Below are positions 1 to 8,221 of a DNA stretch of 10,286 bases, piece by piece; the stretch's first letter is position 1, and each line of letters starts with the position of its first letter. The translations under genes were made by a program, and so were the position numbers. The notes below the pieces were generated by a model. The model searched no databases. It was not told the DNA's origin and saw only the letters and a list, made by a program, of their open reading frames with translations. The stretch lies in the NCBI GenBank assembly GCA_003024985.2, contig PXIH01S0081180.1; one strand, written 5' to 3'. The DNA is from Euperipatoides rowelli. Its lineage: Eukaryota > Onychophora > Udeonychophora > Euonychophora > Peripatopsidae.

Positions 1-30
1 ATCCATTGGAGATAATGTATTCACTTTTTT

Positions 31-152
31 GAGGTTCAACCTCACGGTTCTAACCGCACGGCTGAAACGCTAGTGTAGACCCGGCCTAACAGAGGTTCAA
101 CCTCACGGTTCCAACCGCATGGCCAGAACGCAAGTGTAGACCCGGCCTTAGA
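31..152. repeat. Two tandem copies of a GC-rich 61-bp unit
   Basis: Copy 1 starts at 31 and copy 2 at 92, giving an exact period of 61 bp and about 85% identity by eye. Each copy opens with the odd palindrome GAGGTTcAACCTC (31-43, 92-104), followed at once by CGGTTnnAACCG (45-56, 106-117). Both palindromes are intact in both copies, and the second differs only in its loop. Each unit closes with GTGTAGACCCGGCCT. The unit is far richer in G+C than the DNA around it, which suggests an inserted element or the end of a transposon rather than local slippage. No inverted partner of the closing GTGTAGACCCGGCC string was found elsewhere in the window, so element ends cannot be drawn. Function unknown. 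Confidence 0.85.
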
Positions 153-744
153 GATTGTATTATTTAATGCAAATAAAAACTGTTAATGGTTTATTTTAGC
201 TTATTTGTGTTTGTTTTGAGTCGCCTTTATAAAAACAACTGACTGAAAAAAAAAAAAACAGGTTTCTCAGCTTCTGAATCACTGATCTACATTCTGATTG
301 GTCAGTGAAGGAAACAGCTCATCTGGTCTGACAACCCCTTATCGGTATCCACCCAAGATTTATCTGGCAAAATTTTAGACATGACGTCAGCATCAAGATT
401 TATATTTTGATACATAAAAGTAGAATTTAGATGTCTTTATTGACCAAATATAACAAATTGATTAATTAAACAAACATATTTTTTTACAAAAATACACATA
501 ACTCAATGAAGTTGAAATAGGCAATCATATACCACTTTAATATCTGTTATTTTTTTTTTTTTTTAGAAATGTGTTAAATTTACACACATAATGACCACAT
601 ATAACACACATTACAAGTTTGGGATACATTGTTGTGGTTAACTGTTTAAGGTATAAACTAGCAAATAAGACCGTTACAAGGGCATCCAACATCTTTTTTG
701 TTTAAGCCTCTTACACCAAGGATTTTTAATTTTTTTTTATTTCA
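153..744. other. AT-rich stretch without a supported gene
   Basis: No gene is supported here. There is an A run at 246-258 and a T run at 550-564. A GC-richer island at about 290-400 carries an inverted CCAAT box (ATTGGTCAG, about 297-305) and a perfect CRE-like palindrome TGACGTCA at 382-389. A 37-residue minus-strand frame with ATG lies at 302-415 and reads like protein, but frames of this length are expected by chance. The CCAAT and CRE matches are short consensus hits, and nothing nearby shows that they drive transcription. Confidence 0.5.
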
Positions 745-843
745 GAGAAAACACCACTTAAAGTTTATAAAAAAGTTCCCGCACCGAGCATACTGGCGCT
801 GTTACTGGCTTCTGAAAACGATATTATTCCAATTATGTTATAG
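745..843 (+). other. Weak candidate terminal exon (32 codons to stop)
   Basis: A T-rich tract ending in TTTATTTCAG (acceptor AG at 744-745) is followed by an open frame running to a TAG at 841-843. The encoded stretch begins KTPLKVYKKVPAPSILALLL and ends in a short acidic-hydrophobic tail. No domain is recognised. The centre (about 778-815) is much richer in G+C than its surroundings. Against it: the minus strand of the same bases is also open in part, and on that strand the T-tract reads as AATAAA followed by an A-run, so the block could instead be the 3' end of a minus-strand retrocopy. Length alone is not significant in DNA this AT-rich. Confidence 0.18.
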
Positions 844-1316
844 ATATAACATCTAAAAATAATGACGTTACTGTGTCTTGCCTAATAGCTCATTAATACT
901 TCTACGTAATGCTTGTCCATTGCATATAAATGGATAGCTTTCCGTAAGATCATGCACAATGCTGTAATTAAAAGATGGATAGACATCCATTGTCGTTTGT
1001 AATTATTGAAAAAAATCCAGCTATTACGTTGACTTATCAGCTTGCGCTCCATCTTGTAGCTATTAACCAATCAGATCTTAGGTTTTCTAAGTAGAGTAGA
1101 CACACTGTAGTTTCTGTGTCAACTTATTTAGTTTGAAAACATCGTATTTGAAAATGGATTTCCTTAAAGCAGTAAATAAAGTAAAAATAAAATATTTTAC
1201 AAAAAACTAGACGTTTATTGGAATTCATTTTGATGTTTTTAACTAAAAACTGTAACAACTGTTGGAATTAAGAAGAGGAATATGATTGGATAATGGACAC
1301 AACTCTGCAGTAAGCT
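844..1316. other. Stretch without a supported gene; minus-strand open frames
   Basis: Two overlapping minus-strand frames lie here. One runs from 1070 to 882 and has no clear ATG at its upstream end. The other is a complete 40-residue ATG-to-stop frame from 990 to 868, whose ATG sits in a good animal start context (ACAATGG) and whose product starts MDVYPSFNYSIVHDL. Neither matches a family I recognise. CCAATCAGA at about 1067-1075 is a CCAAT box on the plus strand. Polyadenylation-like AATAAA words occur on the plus strand at 1175-1180 and 1187-1192, which fits a 3' end for the 745-843 block but is common in AT-rich DNA. Confidence 0.35.
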
Positions 1317-1460
1317 ATGAACAACTTTATGTACATATCTATGTTTACAAGACGGATTAAAATGATTGGAGACCTGTTCCGTAAAATCAGAAATGAGCAT
1401 ATGTGCTCCTCTTTAGGGATATCTTCGGCCATTTCTACAAAATTGTTTTTATTACTGTGA
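1317..1460 (+). pseudogene. Possible relic of a non-LTR (LINE) reverse transcriptase
   Basis: An ATG-to-TGA frame of 47 codons lies in a slightly GC-richer patch. The segment TRRIKMIGDLFRKIRNEH, followed about 10 residues later by SAISTKLFLLL, recalls the region after the reverse-transcriptase palm in LINE polymerases, where a basic RRI-type helix is followed by a short IS/TK/L segment. That resemblance is from memory of the family, is short, and covers only about 35 residues. The catalytic aspartates and the endonuclease are not visible on either side. If real, it is a dead fragment of an element normally several kilobases long. A frame of this length alone is expected by chance here. Confidence 0.2.
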
Positions 1461-2596
1461 TATTTATTTTAATATTAGTTTTATAAACTCCTTGGTTAAA
1501 TAAAAGTTTTATCGTTAAGTTTTTTTTATAAATTTATTTTTCTATAAAAAAATGATATGGTATGTAAAAGTCTTNAATGCTATTTATATAAAAAAAAAAA
1601 AAATTTTTTTACTCGCCCATATATGACTTTTCATTTTATTTCTGGTCAGTCTCACCAATTCTGTACTTTATATGCTAGTAGCTTTGCATATATAAACACA
1701 TTATGAGCTAATTTAGGAGAGATTTTATTTAATTGTAAATTATTATAAAGATACAAATTTATCCATGATGACTTTTGATACCCTAGATCTTCCTTAATGA
1801 CCACAGGCTTCAATCCTGTGCCTCATATCATTAATCTAGTGTTTAAGAAAAAAATAAATCTTGGCACCTCAGAGCCTTATCACTAACACCTAAATAAAAA
1901 CCCTTTTAAACTAATATAGTGATGGCTAATTTTATATCAGCACAACTTTATGCATAAGTCACATTTGGCATTACAAACTACGTACTAAATTTAACAAAAT
2001 CTATTAAGCCAAAAGTGAGATATGGGAAGTGAACCAACACATTTCTTGTTGCTGATCTTTTAGTAGTTTCCTTTGTCTTTACATACATGGCTCTACTTTG
2101 TGTTTTACAAAGATGAAGAATAAGTCTGTGGTTTATCTACTTGACAAAATGCTAAAGGTTGTGGTTTCTGCGATTTTGTGATGCCATGGAAAAACACGAA
2201 TGCTTGACCTGACCTCTCATGTAAACCTTCCCTAGAATACTCAATTTTCAACATCAATATGTTCTCTAAATTTGTAGAATGTTTTACAAATTAGTTTCAC
2301 AATTGTAATATCTGCTTAACATTTTGTTACATTAATTTATATAGCACTCAATAATTAATATCTTTCAAATCTCCCATTACATTGAATTTTATGATAAACA
2401 AAGTAAGCTAAAGACTTTAAGGATAAAGACTAATCTTTGTGTAGGCTATACTTTTTTTTTTTTATCAAATAACAAAAAGTATTTCATGAGCATCGCATTG
2501 TTAAAGTAGCCTATTTGTTGTTAAAATTATTTATTAATTATAAAAAAATTGTATATTTTGTGGTTAGTAAGCTCACCTTGGCAATTTAAATTTACA
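1461..2596. other. AT-rich stretch without a supported gene
   Basis: Nothing here can be called a gene with confidence. Small structures: a 10-bp AT stem (TTTTTTTATA at 1521-1530 with TATAAAAAAA at 1543-1552); an undetermined base at 1575; an A14T7 tract at 1590-1610; and a hairpin CACAGG/CCTGTG at 1802-1820 with a 7-base loop. A GC-richer block at about 2130-2235 holds a complete minus-strand frame of 49 residues (2254 down to 2105) starting MLKIEYSREGLHERSGQAFV. It looks protein-like but is unrecognised and has no convincing splice or start context. Confidence 0.5.
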
Positions 2597-2629
2597 TAAT
2601 AATAGTAGTAGTAGTAGTAGTAGTAGTAG
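2597..2629. repeat. Trinucleotide microsatellite (TAA)2(TAG)9
   Basis: Two TAA units at 2597-2602 run into nine perfect TAG units at 2603-2629, which end in the word TAGCCTA. A perfect 27-bp array is likely to be length-variable between individuals. It lies in non-coding DNA. Confidence 0.95.
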
Positions 2630-2633
2630 CCTA

Positions 2634-3706
2634 GCAAAGGAAGACAATTTATTATTTTTTAGAAAAATAGATACATATTATTCATTTAGTGTTTAAACTT
2701 TTGATTTAAACGATATCACATAAAATGCTTTTCAAAATTTCCAATTGACTATTTTGTGATACTCTTTGACAGAAAACAGTTTAGTGGCAGCAGAAAAACA
2801 TAGCCTTTGCTCATTGCACTTGTACCAATACAGCACAAAATCCACACCATATAGGCTATATAATGGGCCTCCATATTTTCAGTTTGCAAAAGAACAAAAT
2901 TTACCATAGATCCCATTTGGATCATCTTAAACCATAGTGAAATAAGTAAAAAAAAACTTACATTTGAGAAACAAGGTGTTTTAGATAGAATTTTACATGT
3001 AACTCTACCTAGTTACAGTTGGCTTACAGTGCTGTATAACTGTCTGTGATTGACCCAGCAGCATAGTTCACTCTTCCTGACCTAGATTATGCCTTTGAGT
3101 CCTCATTTTATTGTCTAACTCAGAAAATATAAAAAGTGAGTTAGTTCACTGTGGTTTAAGATGGTTGATTTATCCTCAATATTCATTAATAGTATTTTTT
3201 TTAAATTCATGAGAAAAAAGACTGAGAAATATCTTGGAAAACACAGTAGTCAGCTTGAAAAAACAAATCTATGTTTAACTCTTTAAAATATCATATACAC
3301 AATTTCTGTGTATATTTTAATTAAAAAAAAAATTACAAAATAATTTTTAAAAATATTTAAAATAATTGTAAAATGCTAAGTATTGCTGTTCAAACTTATT
3401 ATAAATTGAGTCTCAATTATAATATTGAATTACTGTCTTGATAATGTAGCAGAAAGACATACAGTAGGTTACATGTGGGGAAAAGATGGTTGATATTTGT
3501 GATTGAAGATTTACTGTATCATATGCATCTAGTTCCATGTAGTATCCCTTTCAATTAGGTCTGCTTACTTACACAACTTAGGTTTATAGTTGAAAACTTT
3601 CTAAATAATGCTTCTAAAAACTGTTGCCTTCTACCAATCAATAAAATTAGATAACACTAATAATGATTGTAATTATTTTTATTATTCCAGACTATAATTC
3701 ACATAT
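2634..3706. other. AT-rich stretch without a supported gene
   Basis: No gene is supported. A 41-residue minus-strand frame with ATG lies at 2749-2874, is rich in hydrophobic residues and has a fair start context, but is within chance expectation. The segment around 3010-3120 is a little richer in G+C and contains only frames of about 20 codons. The rest is long A/T runs, the densest at about 3290-3370. Confidence 0.5.
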
Positions 3707-3943
3707 TTAAATGAAGTGCCACAAAGTATATACTATAGCTAATAAACTTTCATATATCTTAAAAATAAACTCTGGATGCAAAAACACAAGTTCAACTTTC
3801 TTATACTCCCTCAACACCTTACCTGAAGCATTGGCTTGGTATGGAACTATAGCTGAAGAATCAACGATGATCTCCATTCTTAACAATTTTAGAATTTCAT
3901 CTTTTAAAAAGAAATTTAGTGGAGCACAGTGTTTATTAATTGT
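3707..3943 (-). pseudogene. Possible Ty3/Gypsy-type reverse transcriptase relic (N-terminal part)
   Basis: The minus strand is open for 78 codons (3943 down to a TAA at 3707) with no meaningful start. In order it shows: an APL segment; DEILKLLRMEII followed by SS (codons from about 3901); SGKVLREYKK about 12 residues further; then HPEFIFKIYESLL. This order and approximate spacing recall the opening of the reverse-transcriptase domain in Gypsy elements: the EI.LL..GII helix, the K.DGK.R strand, the Y.KLN segment and the P.P.I..L segment. The catalytic YxDD region is absent, so it is a fragment. A competing reading is the C-terminal NASGKVLR-type lysine motif of acyl-CoA synthetases, but that explains fewer positions. 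A same-length plus-strand frame at 3711-3947 overlaps it and has no recognisable content. Confidence 0.35.
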
Positions 3944-4054
3944 TTAAAAACAACTTTAAGATGAACATTGTTTATTGCAACTTGAATGGTATAATTTGCA
4001 GATTAGACCCAACATTATGTTAGGTGGATATATTTGTTTGCCTTATTACTTATA

Positions 4055-4253
4055 CTAGTAATCCAGTGTTGGTTGAAATTTGACCAATAAGAAAACTTCC
4101 TTTGTAAAAAGCCGCCACTCCTTTGTAAAAAGCCACCACAACGCTAAACAATGAATTTTTAATTTTATTATATAAATTTTAGCTATTGCGCTCCTTCTCC
4201 ATATAAACTTTAACTCTGCCAAATCTCACACTCCTCCGTGCGCCAATATGTTT
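4055..4253. repeat. Tandem repeat A, copy 1 (199 bp)
   Basis: The copy begins CTAGTAATCCAGTGTTGGT and ends near GTGCGCCAATATGTTT, and is followed directly by copy 2 at 4254. It is longer than copy 2 because it carries an internal 21-bp tandem duplication: CCTTTGTAAAAAGCCGCCACT at 4099-4119 and the near-identical 4120-4140. With that duplication removed the unit is about 178 bp. A CCAATAAG box lies near 4084. The period is in the size range of many satellite monomers, but two copies alone do not make a satellite. Confidence 0.88.
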
Positions 4254-4435
4254 CTAGTAATCCAGTGTTGGTCGAAATTCGATCAATAAGAAAATTTCCT
4301 TTGTAAAAAGCAGCCACAATGCTAAACAATGAATTGTTTTAATTTTATATATAAATTTTACCTCATTGCACTCCCTCTCCATTTAAACTTTAACTCTACC
4401 AAATCTCACACTCCACCGGTGCGCCCAATATGTTT
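4254..4435. repeat. Tandem repeat A, copy 2 (182 bp)
   Basis: This is the second head-to-tail copy, matching copy 1 throughout at roughly 85% by eye. It has a single CTTTGTAAAAAGCAGCC block where copy 1 has two. Near its end, CTCCTCCGTGCGCC of copy 1 reads CTCCACCGGTGCGCCC here, creating the palindrome CACCGGTG (4414-4421). The pair lies between the two minus-strand retroelement-like relics. Mobile elements with internal tandem repeats are one possible source. Confidence 0.88.
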
Positions 4436-4626
4436 AATATATAGATTACAAAAACAATTCATTATTATTGAATTTAATGGTTTGTATATGCCCTAATAAT
4501 TTGCTAATTAGTTTAAGTCTAATACATATTACTTATTAATATACAAGACCCTAATCGTAATAAAAGTAAAACGAGATGTGCAAATTATAAAATAAGCATT
4601 TTTAATTTAATAATAGGCCTATAGTT

Positions 4627-4670
4627 TAAAAATTGGCTATCATTCTAGAGGATAAAAATTGGCTATCATT
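4627..4670. repeat. Short direct repeat, 18 bp twice
   Basis: TAAAAATTGGCTATCATT occurs at 4627-4644 and again, without mismatch, at 4653-4670, a period of 26 bp. The 8 bases between the copies are unrelated to them. It may be a small local duplication or a target-site scar. No function is implied. Confidence 0.9.
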
Positions 4671-4768
4671 GTTTTTTTTTATTCTGATAGCAGGTCAAAA
4701 AAAAAACATCTGACAATATCTATATGGAAGTGTCTCCTGCCACAGTAATAGTGCCGTGTATGCACAAT

Positions 4769-4858
4769 TTACAACCAAACATTCATCGTAAGAAGTGGAC
4801 TTAATGGCCGACTAATGTCAGCCACAGTAAATTCTATATCATAATATGTTTTATATGC
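4769..4858 (-). pseudogene. Possible LTR-retrotransposon protease tail relic
   Basis: The minus strand carries an open stretch ending in TAA at 4769-4771 that includes DIEFTVADISRPLSPLLTMN. The F.VAD(I/V)..P..L pattern recalls the C-terminal strand of the aspartic protease in Gypsy-type pol proteins, where F.VADV is followed by P-I/L-LG. The glycine expected after the leucine pair is missing. The active-site DTG/DSG is not found upstream on this strand. The stretch is short, so on its own it is weak. It gains weight from the reverse-transcriptase-like frame about 0.9 kb downstream on the same strand, the normal pol order, with roughly 550 bp between them once the inserted tandem repeat (4055-4435) is discounted. 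Confidence 0.28.
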
Positions 4859-6922
4859 TATATTAATTAATTTCCAAGATAAAAATAATAGATTTGAAAA
4901 GCACTTTCTTATAATTTATAGCCTATTGATATATTTTAGACCTGTACTAACTTATTTTTATGCTTAAAAAAATAAATAGAGACTATTTTGGTAAAAAGAA
5001 AACTACGAATGCTTGGATGAGGAGCATGAAAATTCACTCGATTATATTTGTTTATTAATATTTGCACAGGGGTATATCATGTTATTAATATTGGGCCATA
5101 AATATTTTTTTTTCATGATATAGTACAGTGGCAGGAGGAAAAAAAGTACCTTTTTCTAGATTCACGGCAGTGACCGAAGATTTGGCCTATTTATATTGAA
5201 AGTATGCCTTGCCAATTAAAAGCATATTTTTTTTTTAAAAAAAAAAGAACAAAAATATCATTTAAATGTTATTCTTCAGCATTAGTTACTCTAAAATGGT
5301 TGAATGATCTTCTTTGAATAAGTTACATACAATTGTACATATCTAGTATTTGTACAATGATATCATGTTACAAACAATGCCAACAAAATCTAAGCTCTCT
5401 GATTTTTTTTCTTCCAATATCAGCTGGAAATCATTTAACATTTTTGTTTAAAGTACCCCATACTTATTGTTTTTTTTTTCTCCTGAAAGATAGTTAATAT
5501 CTCTATCAATGATATATTTGTTCTTCTAGCAGATGGTAAACTGATCCTTTAATCTGTTAAAATTTATAGATAGGTTACACTTTATGTCTTCCTGATAGGA
5601 GGTTGCTGCCTACACTGTCTCATTAAGGATTACAATTGTAAAACATTTATTATAGGTTTAAAATGTTTTATTATAGTTCACATATAAAATTTATATTTAT
5701 TTTGTTCGAGTCTTAATACAATTTATATTTAAAAAAGTTGTTTATTATAAATAAATAAATAAAAACAATAACATTCCCATTTTAAATTTTATATGGTAAA
5801 CAGTTACTGATTATTCCTAAATTATCGGATATAATTGATGTTAAATAATTGCTGCATATGTAATATATTTTATAAAATAGATATGGCTTTAAACAATCAC
5901 GGTTTATAACAATCCTTAAATCTTAGAAACAAAAAAAATGAAATATTGTTAATAAAAATGGCTTAACTCTATGAGAAGTTATGTGATAAGAGCACACCAT
6001 GAAATGATCTATAATCTATTATTCCCTCAAGGTGCTACTAAATATAGATCCATCAACCAAGACAATGTTCAATATATGGAAAGCTACAATATATACTGAA
6101 ATCATTTTATTGATTTACCAATATCAATACAAGGAATAAAATTATTTCTTTAAAATTGTTGTAATAAACTATAAATAAGTTGAATTCAGCTTCATAATAA
6201 TGACAATGCTATTTTATTCTATTAAATGTATTTTAAGAATCTCAGGGGTAGGAGAATAAACATAGAATATGTTTACTGTAAATCAATGAATTTGCTTCTC
6301 TTTCTTAATATGTTAGTCTACACTAAAGAATGCCCAAGCCACTTTTTTTTATGTATCTTGATCTTGAATATAGTTCATCAGTCAAATTAATGTACCAATT
6401 GATTGTGTCTATTATGAAGGTTGGATCCTATGAAAGCAGATGTTATGAAGATGCAATATTGATTTCAGCAGCTAGTTCAAGAAAATTTTAAATTTTAAAC
6501 ATTATTATTAACATATTTAATAGTACAACTTAATTAATAAAACAGTGATTTAATTGTAATGATTCTTTGAGCCAAGAGACTTAATGTTCTATTTTTTTTA
6601 ATTATTTTAACCCAAAATCTAAAGTGGGTTTATTTCTTTGTCACATTTTATTTTCAAAAGAAACAGAGCTGTTTTTGATTATATATTGTGAATGGTCTTT
6701 GTTTCAAGGATGTACCTACTGATTGCATAAATTCCCAGGAAATTAATTAGTTTGCAAACTTTGTCTGACTAGAAATTAACAATGCCCGTTTGCATTAAGA
6801 TTAAAGTTGAGCTATTGGAATGAGACTGAAAGCTATATATTTTTGAGAATAGTATAGTAGAAGGAAATAAGATTAAAAGGACTTAATTTATATTTTCTTT
6901 GATTCATGTTTTTATCACTTAT
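4859..6922. other. Two kilobases of AT-rich DNA with no supported gene
   Basis: Only short frames and simple runs are seen. Notable are a perfect T10A10 palindrome at 5227-5246 and a short AATA-type run at about 5748-5765. Slightly GC-richer spots lie near 5155-5190 (TTCACGGCAGTGACCGAAG) and 5580-5620, without a recognisable product. No splice-bounded open block, terminal inverted repeat or tandem array stood out on either strand. Confidence 0.55.
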
Positions 6923-7108
6923 TTATTTGTATGTGGTCTTGCAACACAAAACATGAAACAATAAATTATATTTGTTTAAAACAAAACCATTGTGATTCTT
7001 AATAATCTGCATGACATTATTAGCATACTCAAGTTTTATTAATAATGCAAATTTTATTGTTCTTGAAGGTTTAATAAAATAGTAAATTGGTATTCCATGG
7101 CATTTCAT
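6923..7108 (-). other. 61-codon open frame, unrecognised; faint RRM-like pattern
   Basis: The frame runs from an ATG at 7106-7108 down to 6923. Its middle and end, FALLIKLEYANNVMQIIK followed by NGFVLNKYNLLFHV, loosely follow the beta3-helix2-beta4 pattern of an RNA-recognition motif (aromatic/aliphatic RNP1-like strand, helix, NG, then L and alternating hydrophobics). The first half of such a domain is missing, the RNP1 spacing is one residue off, and the DNA is as AT-rich as its surroundings. A decayed retrocopy of an RRM protein is possible; chance is more likely. Confidence 0.12.
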
Positions 7109-7525
7109 TCATATAATTGCAATTTCTTTAATGAATTCAGATGTGATTCAACTCATGTTATAAAAGAATTGAACTGATAAAATTGCAAATAAAAGCCTGG
7201 CCTAATGGAGCAATATTTTTTTTTTTGTATTGAGAATCCAGAAATAACCCATCTGATTTTCTTTTGTCAGTATTAATGTGGAAATAAGAAAAAAAAAATT
7301 AAGAAAATGAGATTCAAGAAAACTGTTGAAAACATTCAAAGAGTAGCCTAATTTTTTTTAAAAAAAAAAAACAAGTTGGACAGTTTTATTTTTTAGGGGA
7401 ACAGCTTATTATTCTTGCAAGATATGAATTTGCAAATATTAATATTAATATTCCCATTAAGTCACCACCCATTGAAGTTTAATTTTTTTAAAGGTTATGC
7501 CATCATTTTAATTGTCAAATTATAA
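7109..7525. other. AT-rich stretch without a supported gene
   Basis: It contains a T8A12 tract (7352-7371) and three perfect AATATT units (7435-7452). No open block or longer repeat is seen. Confidence 0.55.
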
Positions 7526-7771
7526 TTAGTCTACATACTGTAAAATCCCAAGACCTAGGCAATCATATACCAGTGACAAACTTAGCAAAAAAGTCTTATC
7601 AAACTGAACAGCGAACACAAAAGACTTTTCTTCTGTTTTAAAAATTAATATAGTAGGTAAATAATTAATCTGTTGAATTAAATAGAAATACTGCAGCAGA
7701 CATTGTGTAAATAATTTTATATCGAAACAGGAGGCTAAGGAGGTTTTTAAACAATGTATACTTAATACCAC
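7526..7771 (-). pseudogene. Possible BEL/Pao retrotransposon relic
   Basis: The minus strand is open for 81 codons, starting from a GTG just downstream of an in-frame TAA, so the start has no biological meaning. Near the end, residues about 50-75 read SFVFAVQFDKTFLLSLSLVYDCLGLG. In BEL/Pao pol proteins the Pao domain (Pfam PF05380) has a strongly conserved LLS....(I/V)YDPLGL segment preceded, at about this spacing, by an F.F strand. Here the proline of YDPLG is cysteine and the frame stops seven residues later. The N-terminal 45 residues show no recognisable motif. Reverse transcriptase and integrase are not visible on either side. If correct, this is a dead fragment and supports an animal source. 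The motif match is specific but short. Confidence 0.42.
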
Positions 7772-8221
7772 AACGAAGTAATAAGCATATTCTTAAATAC
7801 TAGCTTTTTTTTTTAGTTTAATAAGTTCCCAAGCAATAGTATTGATTCAAGACCAATGAAAAAATTTCTGGAATAAAAAAGCATTTTCAACAGAATGTAA
7901 CCTATTTCTTCTTCTTAACTTAATTGATCATTGTGAAAATGGATTATTTACGATTTTTCATAAATTCACTTTTTGCTATATTTAGTCTTTTGTAAGTTCA
8001 AGCCATCTATTCCAGATAAAAATGTATCGTGTACTCACTTTTACACAAAGTTATGAACCTTACAATGAGTTGTTCCGTATTCTCACCGACTATCCTTGAA
8101 ATATGTAATGCATTAGTTTGAATTTGTCTCTTGGCCTAGATGTTACTTATATGTAGATTGTCAAGTAAGTGTAGCCTAAACAAAAATGAGTCATAATGAA
8201 ATGGTTTTGACTCTATTTTAG
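7772..8221. other. Stretch without a firm gene; weak exon-like block at 8016-8099
   Basis: An acceptor-like AGCCATCTATTCCAG (AG at 8014-8015) is followed by a frame with ATG at 8022 and TGA at 8097-8099, product MYRVLTFTQSYEPYNELFRI plus five residues. The bases are GC-richer than the flanks, but a 25-codon frame is not significant and no donor follows closely. A donor-like CAAGTAAGT at 8162-8170 and an acceptor-like TTGGCCTAG ending at 8139 would bound a 25-bp microexon; this is probably chance. The segment ends in the acceptor of the 8222-8386 exon. Confidence 0.4.

Noticed and set aside
382-389. TGACGTCA cAMP-response-element palindrome
   Set aside because: The match is exact, but there is no transcription start or gene nearby to regulate, so it is not listed as a regulatory feature.
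882-1070. 62-codon minus-strand frame
   Set aside because: It has no clear ATG at its upstream end and no recognisable motif. An alternative frame over the same bases (990 to 868) has a better start context, and neither length is significant.
1802-1820. CACAGG/CCTGTG hairpin with 7-base loop resembling a tRNA T-arm
   Set aside because: No acceptor, D or anticodon arms can be drawn at the required spacing, and the loop is out of register with the TTCRA consensus.
2749-2874. 41-residue minus-strand frame with hydrophobic centre, possible small membrane peptide
   Set aside because: Dozens of open stretches of about 40 codons are expected in six frames at this base composition, and there is no other support.
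3711-3947. 78-codon plus-strand open frame with ATG
   Set aside because: It overlaps, on the opposite strand, the minus-strand frame that shows ordered retroelement-like motifs. Its own product has no recognisable pattern, and one or two frames of this length are expected by chance.
7540-7635. Plus-strand open frames reading through the complement of the BEL/Pao-like region
   Set aside because: Short, without a good acceptor, and ending in nearby stops. They are explained as the shadow of the minus-strand relic.
8140-8164. 25-bp microexon between TTGGCCTAG and GTAAGTGT
   Set aside because: Both splice words are fair, but such a short exon cannot be supported from sequence alone.
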